Assembly: GCF_001678845.1 (NCBI RefSeq)
Contig: NZ_MAIQ01000001.1
Span: 333,146 to 397,145 of the forward strand
Direction: 5' to 3'
From: Christensenella intestinihominis
Lineage (GTDB): Bacteria > Bacillota > Clostridia > Christensenellales > Christensenellaceae
Length of the DNA stretch: 64,000 bases
This document shows, piece by piece, positions 9,167 through 18,494 of the stretch. Positions within the stretch are counted from its first letter, which is position 1; every line of letters starts with the position of its first letter. The position numbers and the translations under genes were made by a program. Below the pieces are notes generated by a model. The model ran no database searches and was not told the DNA's origin. It saw only the letters and a program-made list of their open reading frames with translations.

Positions 9167-11371
9167 TCATGCCATATTAGCCGGGTTGATATCGATCCCG
9201 GTTAAAACATTCCTATATTTCGTCTGATTGAACAACTGATAAATCTGCCCGACCAGTTCTTCATCATTTTTTAAATGTATCAGTATGTGATACCGCTCCA
9301 TATCGCGAATCCGCTTAATCGCCGCCTCGGATGCCCTGATACTTATTATACCACGTTTATGCGGCAATAGCACCGCTTTTAATTTCCCGATAAAATCCTT
9401 TACGGCAGCGATTACCTGCTCTTCCTTTTCCCCGGAAAACTGGATTTGGACATAGGTGGAAAAAGGAGGCAGCTGCGCCATTTCCCGCAGGGCAATTTCT
9501 TCATTGTAAAAACCTTCGTAGTCATGATATTTTGCATACCGGACCGCATAATGGGCCGGGTTATACGTTTGCAGGATGACCGTCCCGGGCTCTTTCCGGC
9601 CTGCCCGCCCCGCAATCTGGGTAATATGGCTGAACGTACGTTCCGCACTGCGGTAATCCGGGATATTCAGCATGGTATCCGCGGCGAGAATCGCGGAAAG
9701 CGTTACATCCCTGAAATCAAATCCCTTGGTAATCATCTGCGTCCCGATCAGGATATCCGCCTTATGTGCGGCAAAATCTTCAAATAGTTTTATATGCGCA
9801 TCCTTCGTTCCCATCGTGTCGAGGTCCATACGCAGGATGCGCGCCTGTGGAAACAGGTCTTTTACCTGTTCCTCTATTTGCTGCGTGCCCGTTCCAAAAT
9901 ATTTCAGGTGCGGCTTCCCGCATTCCGGGCACACCGTTTCCGGCGACTTTGTGCGCCCGCAATAATGGCACTTCAGGATGTCCTGCGCTTTATGATAGGT
10001 CATCGTTATGTCGCAGCTGTCACACTTTACCACATACCCGCACGAGCGGCACATAACAAATGTGGAGTAGCCCCGCCGGTTCAGAAAGAGCATTGCCTGC
10101 TTGCCTTTTGCAAGCGTATCTTCCAGCTCGTCGTACAGCCTGCCGCTGATTGCCGTACGGTTTCCATTTTTAAGTTCACTGCACAGGTCTACGATTTCCA
10201 CGGCGGGCATCTGTAACCCGAACAGCCGGTTGGGCATCTTTAATATCTCATATTCGCCCTGCTTCGCCCTATAATACGTTTCGACCTGCGGCGTTGCGCT
10301 TCCCAGGATCAATATGGCGTCATTGAGGCGGCAACGCTCTTCCGCAATTTCATGGGCCGTATATTTTGGATAATTGTCCGCCTTATAGCTTGTTTCGTGC
10401 TCCTCGTCTATGATAATTGCGCCCAGGTTTTCAAGCGGTGCAAACACCGCCGAACGCGCCCCCAAAACAATTCTGGCTTCCCCACGTTTCACCTTCATCC
10501 ATTCGTCAAAGCGTTCCCCCGCCGAAAGCCCGGAATGGAATACCGCAATTCCTTCGTCAAACCTCTGTTTCAGGAACGTATAGGTCTGCGGCGTCAAAGA
10601 AATTTCAGGGACGAGCAAAATTGCCGTTTTCCCCTGCGCAAGGCAGTCGCGCATCACGCGAATATAAATTTCCGTTTTTCCGCTGCCCGTCACTCCGTGC
10701 AGCAGGAAACGAGTTCCTCCCCCGTTGCGGATTCGATTTAAAATTTCCTGCTGCTTTTCCGTCAGGTCGTAATCTTTGATCCGGGCGACCGCTTTTTCAA
10801 AGGGCATACGCGCGACCTCTGCCTGCACGATCCCGACGACGCCCTTCCTTTCCAGGGATTTTACCGCCGAGGCATTCAGCTCAGAGGCCGGCATATCTCC
10901 CTTTTCCTTGAGAAGCCCAAGCACTTCCATCTGCCGGGGAAATTTGACGCTGCCATCCTTTTTCAGCAGCCCGGCTTCCGCTGCCTGGAGCGCCTCCCCC
11001 GCGGGAAGCAGCCGTACCATATTCTGTGTTTTTGCAGAGACTCTTCCCCCGCGCACCTGCGCCGGAAGCATAAAGCGGAGCGCCGCCGCCAAAGTCGTAT
11101 TGTACTTTTGTTTGATAAACCCTGCAAGCGCAATTTGCTCCCCGGTGAGCGCGCAAAAATCGTCAAGCGGGCAAAGAATCTCTTTTATTTTTTCCGGCGC
11201 ATACTCGGAGGACTCTTCAAGGCCGATCACAATGCCTTCCGTGTCCTTCATATGCCCGAACGGAACCCTGACGCGCATGCCCGGCCGGATTTCCATTCCA
11301 TCCGGAATTCCATATTCAAATACGCGGTCCACCTGCGTATGCGAAATATCCACAATTACCCGTGCATACAA
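9167..11371 (-). CDS. priA: Primosomal protein N', replication restart helicase
   Basis: 734 residues. PriA recognises stalled or repaired forks and reloads the replicative helicase. The N-terminal DNA-binding domain is followed by helicase motifs GVTGSGKTE (Walker A), DEEHETSYK (Walker B), LGSATP and IAGRAGRKEPG (motif VI). The zinc region between the helicase lobes holds eight cysteines in four CxxC-type pairs (CRSCGYVVKCDSC, CHYCG, CPECG). The length matches the family. It stands between coaBC and def as in other Firmicutes. Confidence 0.96.
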   Translation of the reverse strand: MYARVIVDISHTQVDRVFEYGIPDGMEIRPGMRVRVPFGHMKDTEGIVIGLEESSEYAPEKIKEILCPLDDFCALTGEQIALAGFIKQKYNTTLAAALRFMLPAQVRGGRVSAKTQNMVRLLPAGEALQAAEAGLLKKDGSVKFPRQMEVLGLLKEKGDMPASELNASAVKSLERKGVVGIVQAEVARMPFEKAVARIKDYDLTEKQQEILNRIRNGGGTRFLLHGVTGSGKTEIYIRVMRDCLAQGKTAILLVPEISLTPQTYTFLKQRFDEGIAVFHSGLSAGERFDEWMKVKRGEARIVLGARSAVFAPLENLGAIIIDEEHETSYKADNYPKYTAHEIAEERCRLNDAILILGSATPQVETYYRAKQGEYEILKMPNRLFGLQMPAVEIVDLCSELKNGNRTAISGRLYDELEDTLAKGKQAMLFLNRRGYSTFVMCRSCGYVVKCDSCDITMTYHKAQDILKCHYCGRTKSPETVCPECGKPHLKYFGTGTQQIEEQVKDLFPQARILRMDLDTMGTKDAHIKLFEDFAAHKADILIGTQMITKGFDFRDVTLSAILAADTMLNIPDYRSAERTFSHITQIAGRAGRKEPGTVILQTYNPAHYAVRYAKYHDYEGFYNEEIALREMAQLPPFSTYVQIQFSGEKEEQVIAAVKDFIGKLKAVLLPHKRGIISIRASEAAIKRIRDMERYHILIHLKNDEELVGQIYQLFNQTKYRNVLTGIDINPANMA

Positions 11372-11389
11372 CCTGGTTCCCTCCTTTCC

Positions 11390-11419
11390 AAAAATAGCGC
11401 CCCTTTTCAGGAGCGCTAT
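11390..11419 (-). terminator. Terminator between coaBC and priA
   Basis: On the minus strand ATAGCGC pairs with GCGCTAT around a short inner stem and is followed by TTTTT, only 4 bases after the coaBC stop. It would reduce read-through into priA and the downstream genes. Confidence 0.6.
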
Positions 11420-11422
11420 CCG

Positions 11423-12610
11423 CTATCCGATGTTTTTTGCGATCTCCGTCAGTATCCTGTCGGCGAGATTGCGTTTTGTATCTTTGGCAAAATGCACAGC
11501 GTTCCCATCCCTTGTATAGATCGAAACTGCGTTATATTCACTGTCAAACCCGGTCTCCGGTCCCGATACGTCATTCGCAATAATCATATCCAGATTTTTA
11601 CGGCTGAGTTTGTCCTTTGCATATCCTTCGAGGTTCTGCGTTTCGGCTGCAAACCCGGCAAGATAAGCCCGCTTGTTTTTTCCGAGCTCCGCAAGTATAT
11701 CCTTTGTTTTCGTAAGCTCAATCACCAGCGCATCCTGCTTCTTCATCTTATGCTCCGCGCAATCCACGGGCGCATAGTCCGCAACCGCGGCGCACATGAC
11801 AATCACATCGGCTTTATCCTTCAGTTCCATAACACGGTCATACATTTCCGCCGCGCTTTGAACCGGGTAAAGCGACGCGCCGCATGGCTTTTCAAGCGCT
11901 ACCGGCCCGGAAACAAGCATCACGTCCGCGCCGCGGGAAACTGCCGCATCCGCCAACGCATATCCCATCCGGCCTGAAGACCGGTTCGTCAGGTAGCGTA
12001 CCGGGTCAATGGCCTCACGCGTCGGCCCTGCCGTAATCAATACTTTTTTCCCTTCAAAATCAGCTTTTTTTTTAGATGCTTCTTCCACCGCCGCCAGAAT
12101 ATCCACAGGTTCCAGCATACGGCCCGCCCCCGTCTGCCCACAGGCGAGTTCCCCGTCACCGGCAGGTAAAACAATATAGCCGCGGTCTTTTAATATCTGC
12201 AGGTTTACCTGCGTTGCAATGTTCTCATACATCGCCGTATTCATTGCAGGCGCAATAAAAACCGGGCATGTACACGCGAGCAGGGTTGTCGTCAGCATAT
12301 TGTCCGCAATACCGCACGCAAGCTTTGCAATCGTATTCGCCGTAGCGGGAGCAACAATCGCAATGTCCGCTTTCTGCGCAAGCGCAATGTGTTCTACTTC
12401 CCAGGGCTTTTCACGGGAAAATAAGTCGCTCACCACCGCATTCTTGCTCAAGGTTTCAAAGGTAAGCGGGGCAACAAAACGGGTGGCCGCGTCCGTCATC
12501 ACAACATCCACGCCTGCCCCCGCTTTTTTCAGCATGCTTACAAGGTTTGCGGCCTTATAGGCGGCAATGCCGCCCGTGACGCCCAGAAGGACGTTCTTCC
12601 CATCCAACAT
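11423..12610 (-). CDS. coaBC: Bifunctional phosphopantothenoylcysteine decarboxylase/synthetase
   Basis: 395 residues. CoaBC makes 4'-phosphopantetheine for coenzyme A. The N-terminal flavin decarboxylase half (1-185) shows GVTGGIAAYKA and PAMNTAMYEN. The C-terminal synthetase half shows VLITAGPTREAIDPVRYLTNRSSG and CAAVADYAP. Both halves are complete. It follows rpoZ by two bases and is followed by a probable terminator. Confidence 0.96.
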   Translation of the reverse strand: MLDGKNVLLGVTGGIAAYKAANLVSMLKKAGAGVDVVMTDAATRFVAPLTFETLSKNAVVSDLFSREKPWEVEHIALAQKADIAIVAPATANTIAKLACGIADNMLTTTLLACTCPVFIAPAMNTAMYENIATQVNLQILKDRGYIVLPAGDGELACGQTGAGRMLEPVDILAAVEEASKKKADFEGKKVLITAGPTREAIDPVRYLTNRSSGRMGYALADAAVSRGADVMLVSGPVALEKPCGASLYPVQSAAEMYDRVMELKDKADVIVMCAAVADYAPVDCAEHKMKKQDALVIELTKTKDILAELGKNKRAYLAGFAAETQNLEGYAKDKLSRKNLDMIIANDVSGPETGFDSEYNAVSIYTRDGNAVHFAKDTKRNLADRILTEIAKNIG

Positions 12611-12612
12611 TT

Positions 12613-12819
12613 TTATTTGATTCCGTCCGTTACACGGATATACGTCACCTTGTCGTTCAGTATTTCATTGACCGCCTGGGAAACCGGATTTTTGTCCTCC
12701 GGCTCGGTGAGCGGCTGCGCCCCGTCAATCAGCTGGCGCGCCCGTTTTGCCGTCTCGACAATCAGGGTATACCTGCAATCGACTTTTGCCAGTAAATCAT
12801 TTAATTCCAAATGTATCAT
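12613..12819 (-). CDS. rpoZ: RNA polymerase omega subunit
   Basis: 68 residues. Omega helps assemble and stabilise RNA polymerase. The helix RYTLIVETAKRARQLIDGA and the following VSQAVNEIL segment are the conserved core. The start codon overlaps the gmk stop (TAATG), and gmk-rpoZ-coaBC is a standard gene order. Confidence 0.93.
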   Translation of the reverse strand: MIHLELNDLLAKVDCRYTLIVETAKRARQLIDGAQPLTEPEDKNPVSQAVNEILNDKVTYIRVTDGIK

Positions 12820-13391
12820 TACCTATTAAAACCTCCGTTCGCTTTTTTAATCATCTCCCTGACTTCCGCCACCGCAGTCATCAGGTCGTCGTTTACTACC
12901 GAATAATCATATTTGTCCGCAAGCTCCATTTCGGCCCTTGCTTTGCCGAACCGCTTGCTGATCTGCTCCTCCGTTTCCGTCCCCCGTCCGCGAAGCCGGG
13001 CAAGGAGCACTTCCTCCGAGGGAGGCAGGATGAATATCATTACCGCATCCGGGTAATTCTTTTTTACCTGCAGGGCCCCCTGGACGTCGATTTCAAGGAT
13101 TACATTTTTACCTTCGTCCAATTTTCCCAGTACGTAATCCTTGGGCGTTCCATAATAGCATCCGAATACATCCGCGTATTCAAGGAATTTCTGTTCGCCG
13201 ATCATCCGCTCGAACTCTTCCCTGGATTTAAAGAAATAATTTACGCCTTCCTTCTCCTGCCCGCGCGGCGCCCGCGTTGTGCATGAAATGGAGAGCTCGT
13301 ATTTCCCGCTTTTCAGGAGCTGTTCCACAATCGTGCCCTTACCGGCGCCGGACGGCCCTGAAATAACAATCAACTTCCCTGTTCCCGCCAT
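12819..13391 (-). CDS. gmk: Guanylate kinase
   Basis: 190 residues. Gmk phosphorylates GMP to GDP. The Walker A loop GPSGAGKGT, the GMP-binding SCTTRAPRGQEKEGVNYFF segment and EIDVQGALQVK are typical. The ribosome site GGGAG lies 8 bases before ATG. It is coupled to rpoZ by a one-base overlap. Confidence 0.97.
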   Translation of the reverse strand: MAGTGKLIVISGPSGAGKGTIVEQLLKSGKYELSISCTTRAPRGQEKEGVNYFFKSREEFERMIGEQKFLEYADVFGCYYGTPKDYVLGKLDEGKNVILEIDVQGALQVKKNYPDAVMIFILPPSEEVLLARLRGRGTETEEQISKRFGKARAEMELADKYDYSVVNDDLMTAVAEVREMIKKANGGFNR

Positions 13392-13404
13392 GAATCAAAC
13401 TCCC

Positions 13405-13668
13405 TCAGTCATCAGAATCATCCGTGTCTTTCGACACGATACGGTTTGCAACCGTCTCCGGCTGTACTGCCGACAGGATCACATGGTCGCTGTCCATGAT
13501 AACCACCGCGCGCGTACGCCGGCCATAGGTGGCGTCGATCAGCCTTCCCGCCGCCCGCGCTTCCGAAATAATACGTTTAATGGGCGCTGATTCCGGGCTG
13601 ACGATTGCGACCAGCCGGTTCGCCGACGCAATATTGCCAAATCCGATATTAATAAGTTTAATCGCCAT
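13405..13668 (-). CDS. remA: RemA-family extracellular matrix regulator (DUF370)
   Basis: 87 residues. RemA is a small oligomeric DNA-binding protein that activates matrix and osmoprotection genes in Bacillus. The sequence [45 protein letters not shown] and [14 protein letters not shown] matches the family end to end. It sits between yicC and gmk, its standard place. The acidic tail DTDDSDD is not part of the fold. Its targets here are not known. Confidence 0.92.
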   Translation of the reverse strand: MAIKLINIGFGNIASANRLVAIVSPESAPIKRIISEARAAGRLIDATYGRRTRAVVIMDSDHVILSAVQPETVANRIVSKDTDDSDD

Positions 13669-13677
13669 GCTACGCTC

Positions 13678-14553
13678 CTATTCGATGTTCTGTATCTGCT
13701 CCCTGATTTTCTCTACTTCGCCTTTTCCGGCGATTACCTGTTTTAAAATATCGCCGTCCTGCGTTTTGGAACCGATTGTATTAAATTCGCGGTTCAGCTC
13801 CTGCACAATGAAATCCATATTCCGGCCCTGCGGAGTTTTTTCTTCCGCTGCCGCCTTGAATTGTTTTATGTGGCTCTTGAGACGCACCAGTTCTTCGGTG
13901 ATGTTGCACCGGTCCGCATAAAATGCGACCTCCTGTGCAAGGCGCTGCTCGTCCACATCCGCTCCGTCCAGAAGCTCCTGGAGCCGTTCCTTCAATTTCA
14001 TTTTGTACTCATAGACCACAATATCTTCTTTGGACGCAATATTGTTCACATAAACAAGTATTGTATCAAGGCGCTGCATGATATCCTTTTTGAGCTGTTC
14101 GCCTTCCTTTTCACGAGCACGCTTCAGTTCGAGGAGCGCGCCGTCCAAATTTTTGAATAAAAGCTTCCTTAAAGCTTCTTCATCCGAATTCTCATCCTCG
14201 TAGGTCACCGCATCGGGCAGGCGCATCAGGCTTGTAACCGTGAGGTCGTTTTCAATGCCGCACTCCCTGCTGATTCCCTCGGCGGCTTTCATATAAGCCG
14301 AAACAAGCGGCATATCCACAATTACGGTTTTGGCGTCTTCCCGTTCAGAGGAATAATAGATAAAGACGTCCACCCGTCCCCTGCTTACGTTTTTCTTGAT
14401 GTATTTACGTACCTCGTCTTCCAAAAAAACCATGAACCGCGGTTCCCTGATGCTGATGTCAAGGAATCGATGGTTCACCGTTTTGATTTCTACCCGCAGC
14501 TTCCTGCCGCCTTCCGCGATTTCGCTTTTACCAAAGCCCGTCATGCTCTTCAA
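13678..14553 (-). CDS. yicC: YicC/YloC family endoribonuclease
   Basis: 291 residues. YicC-type proteins are hexameric endoribonucleases that clamp and cut RNA. The N-terminal MKSMTGFGKSE and the C-terminal GRNMDFIVQELNREFNTIGSK are hallmark segments. The start is TTG at 14553: it gives the conserved MKSMTGFG end and has AGAGG 8 bases upstream, while the ATG three codons later has no spacing for it. As first gene of the housekeeping operon it has a promoter at 14588-14617. Confidence 0.92.
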   Translation of the reverse strand: MKSMTGFGKSEIAEGGRKLRVEIKTVNHRFLDISIREPRFMVFLEDEVRKYIKKNVSRGRVDVFIYYSSEREDAKTVIVDMPLVSAYMKAAEGISRECGIENDLTVTSLMRLPDAVTYEDENSDEEALRKLLFKNLDGALLELKRAREKEGEQLKKDIMQRLDTILVYVNNIASKEDIVVYEYKMKLKERLQELLDGADVDEQRLAQEVAFYADRCNITEELVRLKSHIKQFKAAAEEKTPQGRNMDFIVQELNREFNTIGSKTQDGDILKQVIAGKGEVEKIREQIQNIE

Positions 14554-14587
14554 ACGCGCGTACCTCTTTCAAAAATCGTTGGCTATA

Positions 14588-14617
14588 ATTATAGCACAAT
14601 CACAGCTTTCTTTCCAA
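14588..14617 (-). promoter_or_regulatory. Promoter of the yicC-to-thiN operon
   Basis: TTGGAA, an 18-base spacer and TATAAT with an extended -10 TG (TGCTATAAT) lie 35 bases upstream of the yicC start and overlap the last codons of the upstream gene. Confidence 0.7.
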
Positions 14618-15586
14618 TACTTTATATAGTTCGTCCGCCGGATACGGCGTTATCGTCCGTTCGCTTCCGGAAGACAGGTCATGCACGCCGCGTCCACCGG
14701 CCTTGCCAATAACGGTTGCCGGAATTCCATTTTTTTCCATGGCCGCCGCAACCTTGTTTCCGTCTTCCGCCGCAATCATCATACTGCCCGACGAAATCAA
14801 GCCATAAACGTCAAGCCCATATTCCTCGCAGAGCCTTCTGGTAAGCGGCAGCACCGGAACCGCTGAAAGATCGATCCGCGCACCCACGCCCGAGGCCTCG
14901 CACATCTCGCTGACCGCGCCGAGGACGCCGCCTTCCGTAATGTCGTGCATGGCGTGAACCCCTTCGATTTCGGCCGCAATCCTGCCATCCCGCACAACGC
15001 TTAACGCCCCGCTGATTTTTGCAAGCTGGTCCCGTTCCTCTTCCGTAAAGGAAAGCCCTCCGGCATAATCCGATGCGATAATCGCAGTCCCCTCGAGTCC
15101 CGCATATTTCGTCATAACCAGGTCGTCCCCGGGAAGGACATCGGACGTTTTGAACATCTTCCCTTTTACCACCGGTTTCCCGATCATGGTTACCGATACC
15201 ACCATGCGCGTTACGCTGTCCGTCACTTCCGTATGGCCGCCGATGATATCAATGTCAAGGCTGCGCGCCGTATGCGTAAGCTCGTTCATCAGCGTCCGCA
15301 CCTCTTCTTCCCCGGCCGAAGGCGGAATTAAGAGCGTAACCAGCGCGGCGATCGGCTTTGCACCGGCGGCGGCAATGTCGTTCGCATTGATATGAACCGC
15401 CAGGACCCCCGTCTGTTTTCCGCCCGCGGTAATCGGGTCGGTGGAAACGACGCACAGGTCGCCTGTCATCACTGCACAGCAATCCTCTCCTACGCCCGCG
15501 CCGACAACCGTTTCCTCATTGCGCGGCTCAAGCCGGTCGATTACAAGCTCCCTCAGCTTTGCATTTGTCAGCTTTCCCTGCCTCAT
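14600..15586 (-). CDS. AIR synthase-related (PurM/HypE-like) protein
   Basis: 328 residues. The protein has the two-domain PurM fold: an N-terminal ATP-binding half with GVGEDCCAV, HINANDIAAAGAKPIAAL and GGHTEVTD, and a C-terminal half with HDITEGGVLGAVSEMCEASGVGARID. It resembles hydrogenase-maturation factor HypE and thiamine-phosphate kinase, but the C-terminal PRxCG tail that HypE uses to carry the cyano group is absent, and no other hyp gene is seen. It is coupled to gatB by an ATGA overlap. Such proteins are common in clostridia with no proven substrate. Family call is safe; function is open. Confidence 0.8.
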   Translation of the reverse strand: MRQGKLTNAKLRELVIDRLEPRNEETVVGAGVGEDCCAVMTGDLCVVSTDPITAGGKQTGVLAVHINANDIAAAGAKPIAALVTLLIPPSAGEEEVRTLMNELTHTARSLDIDIIGGHTEVTDSVTRMVVSVTMIGKPVVKGKMFKTSDVLPGDDLVMTKYAGLEGTAIIASDYAGGLSFTEEERDQLAKISGALSVVRDGRIAAEIEGVHAMHDITEGGVLGAVSEMCEASGVGARIDLSAVPVLPLTRRLCEEYGLDVYGLISSGSMMIAAEDGNKVAAAMEKNGIPATVIGKAGGRGVHDLSSGSERTITPYPADELYKVLERKL

Positions 15587-17010
15587 GCTTTATCGAGCTC
15601 CGCCTTTACCAGTTCGTTTACTGTTTTCGGATTTGCCTTACCCTTTGTCGCCTTCATCACCTGGCCGACAAAGAAGGTCATCGCCTTTTTATTCCCGCCT
15701 TTATAATCCGCCACCGGTTTCGGGTTGTCCGCAACGATCTGCCGGACAAGCGCCAGGATTTCGTCTGCATCGTCGTTCTGCTTTAAATCCTTTTCCTCTA
15801 CAATCTGTGCGGGTTTTTTCCCGGTTTTAAACATTTCCTCAAACACCTGCTTGCCCACGCTCGAGTTGATTACCCCATCGCTTACAAGCTTCAGCAGGTC
15901 CGTGAAATCCCCGGGAGAAACGGGAATATCCCGGGCTTCCATATTATTCTCTTTCAAAAGCCGCGCCAAATCTACCATAATATAATTGCTGATAGCCTTC
16001 GGTTCATTATAGATTGCTACGCTGTCCTCGAAAAACTTCGCCGTATATTTAGACATGGTAAGCACGCCCGCGTCATATTCCGGCAGGCCGAATTCGCTTA
16101 CATACCGCTTGCGCTTCGCAGCCGGCAACTCGGGCAGCTCCGCTTTGATTTTGGCAATGCGCTCGTCCGTAAGATAGACCGGCACCAAATCCGGGTCCGG
16201 GAAATAACGGTAATCATGCGCTTCTTCCTTATCGCGCATCGGGAACGTCTTGCCCTTGGCGTCATCCCAGCGGCGCGTTTCCTGCACGATTTCCCCGCCG
16301 TCCTCAATCACTTCAATGTGGCGTTTTGATTCGTACTCTATCGCACGCTGCGCCGCCGAAATGCTGTTGATATTTTTGAGCTCCGTTCGGGTTCCGTATT
16401 TCGCCTCGCCCACCGGGCGAACGGAAATATTGATATCGCAGCGCATGGAGCCTTCTTCCATCTTGCAGTCGGAAACGCCGATATATTCCATATTTGCACG
16501 AACCGTATCAAGGAACGCCTTCACCTGCGGCGCGCTCCTGAAATCGGGTTCCGTTACAATTTCCATCAACGGTACGCCGCCGCGATTGTAGTCTACAAAA
16601 CTTTCCGTTCCCTGGTGCACCAGTTTTCCGGCGTCTTCTTCGATATGGATACGCGTAATCCCGATTTTATGTTTTTCGCCGTCCGCTTCCACTTCCACCT
16701 CGCCGCGGGAACACAGCGGAAAATCATATTGTGAAATCTGGTATGCTTTGGCTAGGTCAGGGTAAAAATAGCCCTTCCGGTCAAGCTTGGAATAATTGGG
16801 GATTTCACAATTCAGCGCCAGCCCCGCGCGCACGCCATACTCCACAGCCTGCTCGTTTAAAACGGGCAGTGTTCCGGGCATTGAAAGGCATACGGGGCAT
16901 ACGTTTGTGTTGGGCTTTGAACCGAACTTATTTTTGCATGCGCAGAAAATTTTGGTTTCCGTCGCCATTTCCACATGTACTTCAAGACCAATTACAGTTT
17001 CATATTTCAT
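15583..17010 (-). CDS. gatB: Asp-tRNA(Asn)/Glu-tRNA(Gln) amidotransferase subunit B
   Basis: 475 residues. GatB binds the misacylated tRNA and activates it by phosphorylation inside GatCAB. The start YETVIGLEVHVEM, the cysteines of the zinc-like site (FCACKNKFG... NVCPVCLSMPG), SYNRKGYFYPDLAK-like LDRKGYFYPDLAKAYQISQYD and HIEEDAGKL are characteristic. The C-terminal YqeY-like helical domain ends in MKATKGKANPKTVNELV. Presence of GatCAB shows that Gln-tRNA and/or Asn-tRNA are made by transamidation. Confidence 0.96.
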   Translation of the reverse strand: MKYETVIGLEVHVEMATETKIFCACKNKFGSKPNTNVCPVCLSMPGTLPVLNEQAVEYGVRAGLALNCEIPNYSKLDRKGYFYPDLAKAYQISQYDFPLCSRGEVEVEADGEKHKIGITRIHIEEDAGKLVHQGTESFVDYNRGGVPLMEIVTEPDFRSAPQVKAFLDTVRANMEYIGVSDCKMEEGSMRCDINISVRPVGEAKYGTRTELKNINSISAAQRAIEYESKRHIEVIEDGGEIVQETRRWDDAKGKTFPMRDKEEAHDYRYFPDPDLVPVYLTDERIAKIKAELPELPAAKRKRYVSEFGLPEYDAGVLTMSKYTAKFFEDSVAIYNEPKAISNYIMVDLARLLKENNMEARDIPVSPGDFTDLLKLVSDGVINSSVGKQVFEEMFKTGKKPAQIVEEKDLKQNDDADEILALVRQIVADNPKPVADYKGGNKKAMTFFVGQVMKATKGKANPKTVNELVKAELDKA

Positions 17011-17022
17011 CGTCTTTCTCCA

Positions 17023-18477
17023 TCATAACGTCGGTTTTTTATCAAATTTCACAGCCTGCTCAAAGTTCCATGCCGCGCGGAACATTGTGTTTTCGTCAAA
17101 TGCCTTCGCAATCATCTGCACGGAAACGGGAAGCCCCTCTTTCGTTACGCCCGACGGAACGGAAATTGCCGTCACCCCCGCGATGTTGACCGGTACGGTA
17201 AACAGGTCGTTCACGTACATTTCAAGCGGGGTGGATTTTGCGCCGATCTTAAACGCAGGCGTGGGCGCCGTGGGCGAGAGCAGGATATCGTATTGGCCAA
17301 ACAAACGGTCAAAATCGTTTTTGATGAGCGTTTTCACCTTCAATGCCTTCAAATAATACGCGTCGTAGTAGCCGGAGCTAAGCACATAATTGCCAAGCAT
17401 AATACGGCGTTTTGTTTCATCGCCAAAGCCTTCGGAACGCGTATTTTTATACATTTCCTTAAGATCGCTGTAATGCTCCGTACGGTAACCGTAACGAATC
17501 CCGTCAAACCGCGAAAGGTTGGACGCCACCTCCGCCGAGGCGATGACATAATAAGCGGAAAGCGCATAGTCAAAGGTAGGCAGCGATGTTTCCTCAACAA
17601 CCGCGCCCATATCCTCGAACAGCTTAATCGCGTCGAGGTACGACTGACGCACCTCCGGATCGATCTCCTGCTCCAGGTATTCCTTCGGGATGCCAACCTT
17701 CATTCCTTTAATGTCCCGCTTCATTCCTTCCCCATAGTGCGGATAATCCATAATGGCGGAGGTCGAATCCTTTTTGTCATTCCCCGCGATAACATCGAGC
17801 ACAAATGCCGAATCTTCCACCGTTTTGGTCAGGGGGCCAATCTGGTCGAGCGAGGATGCAAATGCCATGAGTCCAAACCGCGAAACCGTTCCATACGTCG
17901 GCTTCAGCCCGACAACGCCGCAAAACGCCGCCGGCTGGCGGACGGAACCGCCCGTATCCGAGCCGAGGGAGAACACCGCTTCATCCGCCGCAACACAGGC
18001 TGCGCTGCCGCCGGACGAACCGCCCGGCACACGCGACGTATCCCACGGATTTTTCGTTACGCCAAAATATGACGTTTCGGTGGACGAGCCCATCGCAAAT
18101 TCATCCATATTTGCCTTCGCGAGCAGCACATAGTCTTCTGCCTTCAATTTTTCAATGACTGTCGCATCATAAACCGGCTTGTAATTATAAAGCATTTTAG
18201 AAGAGGCTGTCGAAAGAATCCCCTTGGTGCACATGTTATCTTTGATAATAGCGGGAATCCCCGCGAGACGTCCGAGCGCCCCGCCCCCTGCACGCTTTTC
18301 ATCCACACGCCTCGCCGTTTCGAGCGCTTCCTCCGCGCAGGTCGTAACCAAGGCGTTCATTTTCGGTTCCACTTTCTCTATGCGGTCAATATAGGCCTGC
18401 GTCAATTCGGCCGAAGAAAGTTCTTTTTTGGCAAGCAGGTCTGCCGCCTGCGTGATATTCAATGCTGTAAGTTCCAT
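17023..18477 (-). CDS. gatA: Asp-tRNA(Asn)/Glu-tRNA(Gln) amidotransferase subunit A
   Basis: 484 residues. GatA is the amidase that frees ammonia from glutamine. The catalytic Ser-cisSer-Lys triad is in IIKDNMCTKG and GSDTGGSVRQPAAFCGVVG, with the glycine-rich GGSSGGSAA between. The frame is open 32 codons further upstream across the end of gatC, but family similarity starts at MELTALNITQAADLL and GGAGGAAACG lies 5 bases before that ATG, so the start is 18477. Confidence 0.96.
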   Translation of the reverse strand: MELTALNITQAADLLAKKELSSAELTQAYIDRIEKVEPKMNALVTTCAEEALETARRVDEKRAGGGALGRLAGIPAIIKDNMCTKGILSTASSKMLYNYKPVYDATVIEKLKAEDYVLLAKANMDEFAMGSSTETSYFGVTKNPWDTSRVPGGSSGGSAACVAADEAVFSLGSDTGGSVRQPAAFCGVVGLKPTYGTVSRFGLMAFASSLDQIGPLTKTVEDSAFVLDVIAGNDKKDSTSAIMDYPHYGEGMKRDIKGMKVGIPKEYLEQEIDPEVRQSYLDAIKLFEDMGAVVEETSLPTFDYALSAYYVIASAEVASNLSRFDGIRYGYRTEHYSDLKEMYKNTRSEGFGDETKRRIMLGNYVLSSGYYDAYYLKALKVKTLIKNDFDRLFGQYDILLSPTAPTPAFKIGAKSTPLEMYVNDLFTVPVNIAGVTAISVPSGVTKEGLPVSVQMIAKAFDENTMFRAAWNFEQAVKFDKKPTL

Positions 18478-18494
18478 CGCTTTCGTTTCCTCCG

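Noticed and set aside
14600-15586. Call as HypE for [NiFe] hydrogenase maturation
   Set aside because: The C-terminal Cys motif is missing and no hypABCDF gene or [NiFe] hydrogenase is seen; the hydrogenase here is [FeFe].
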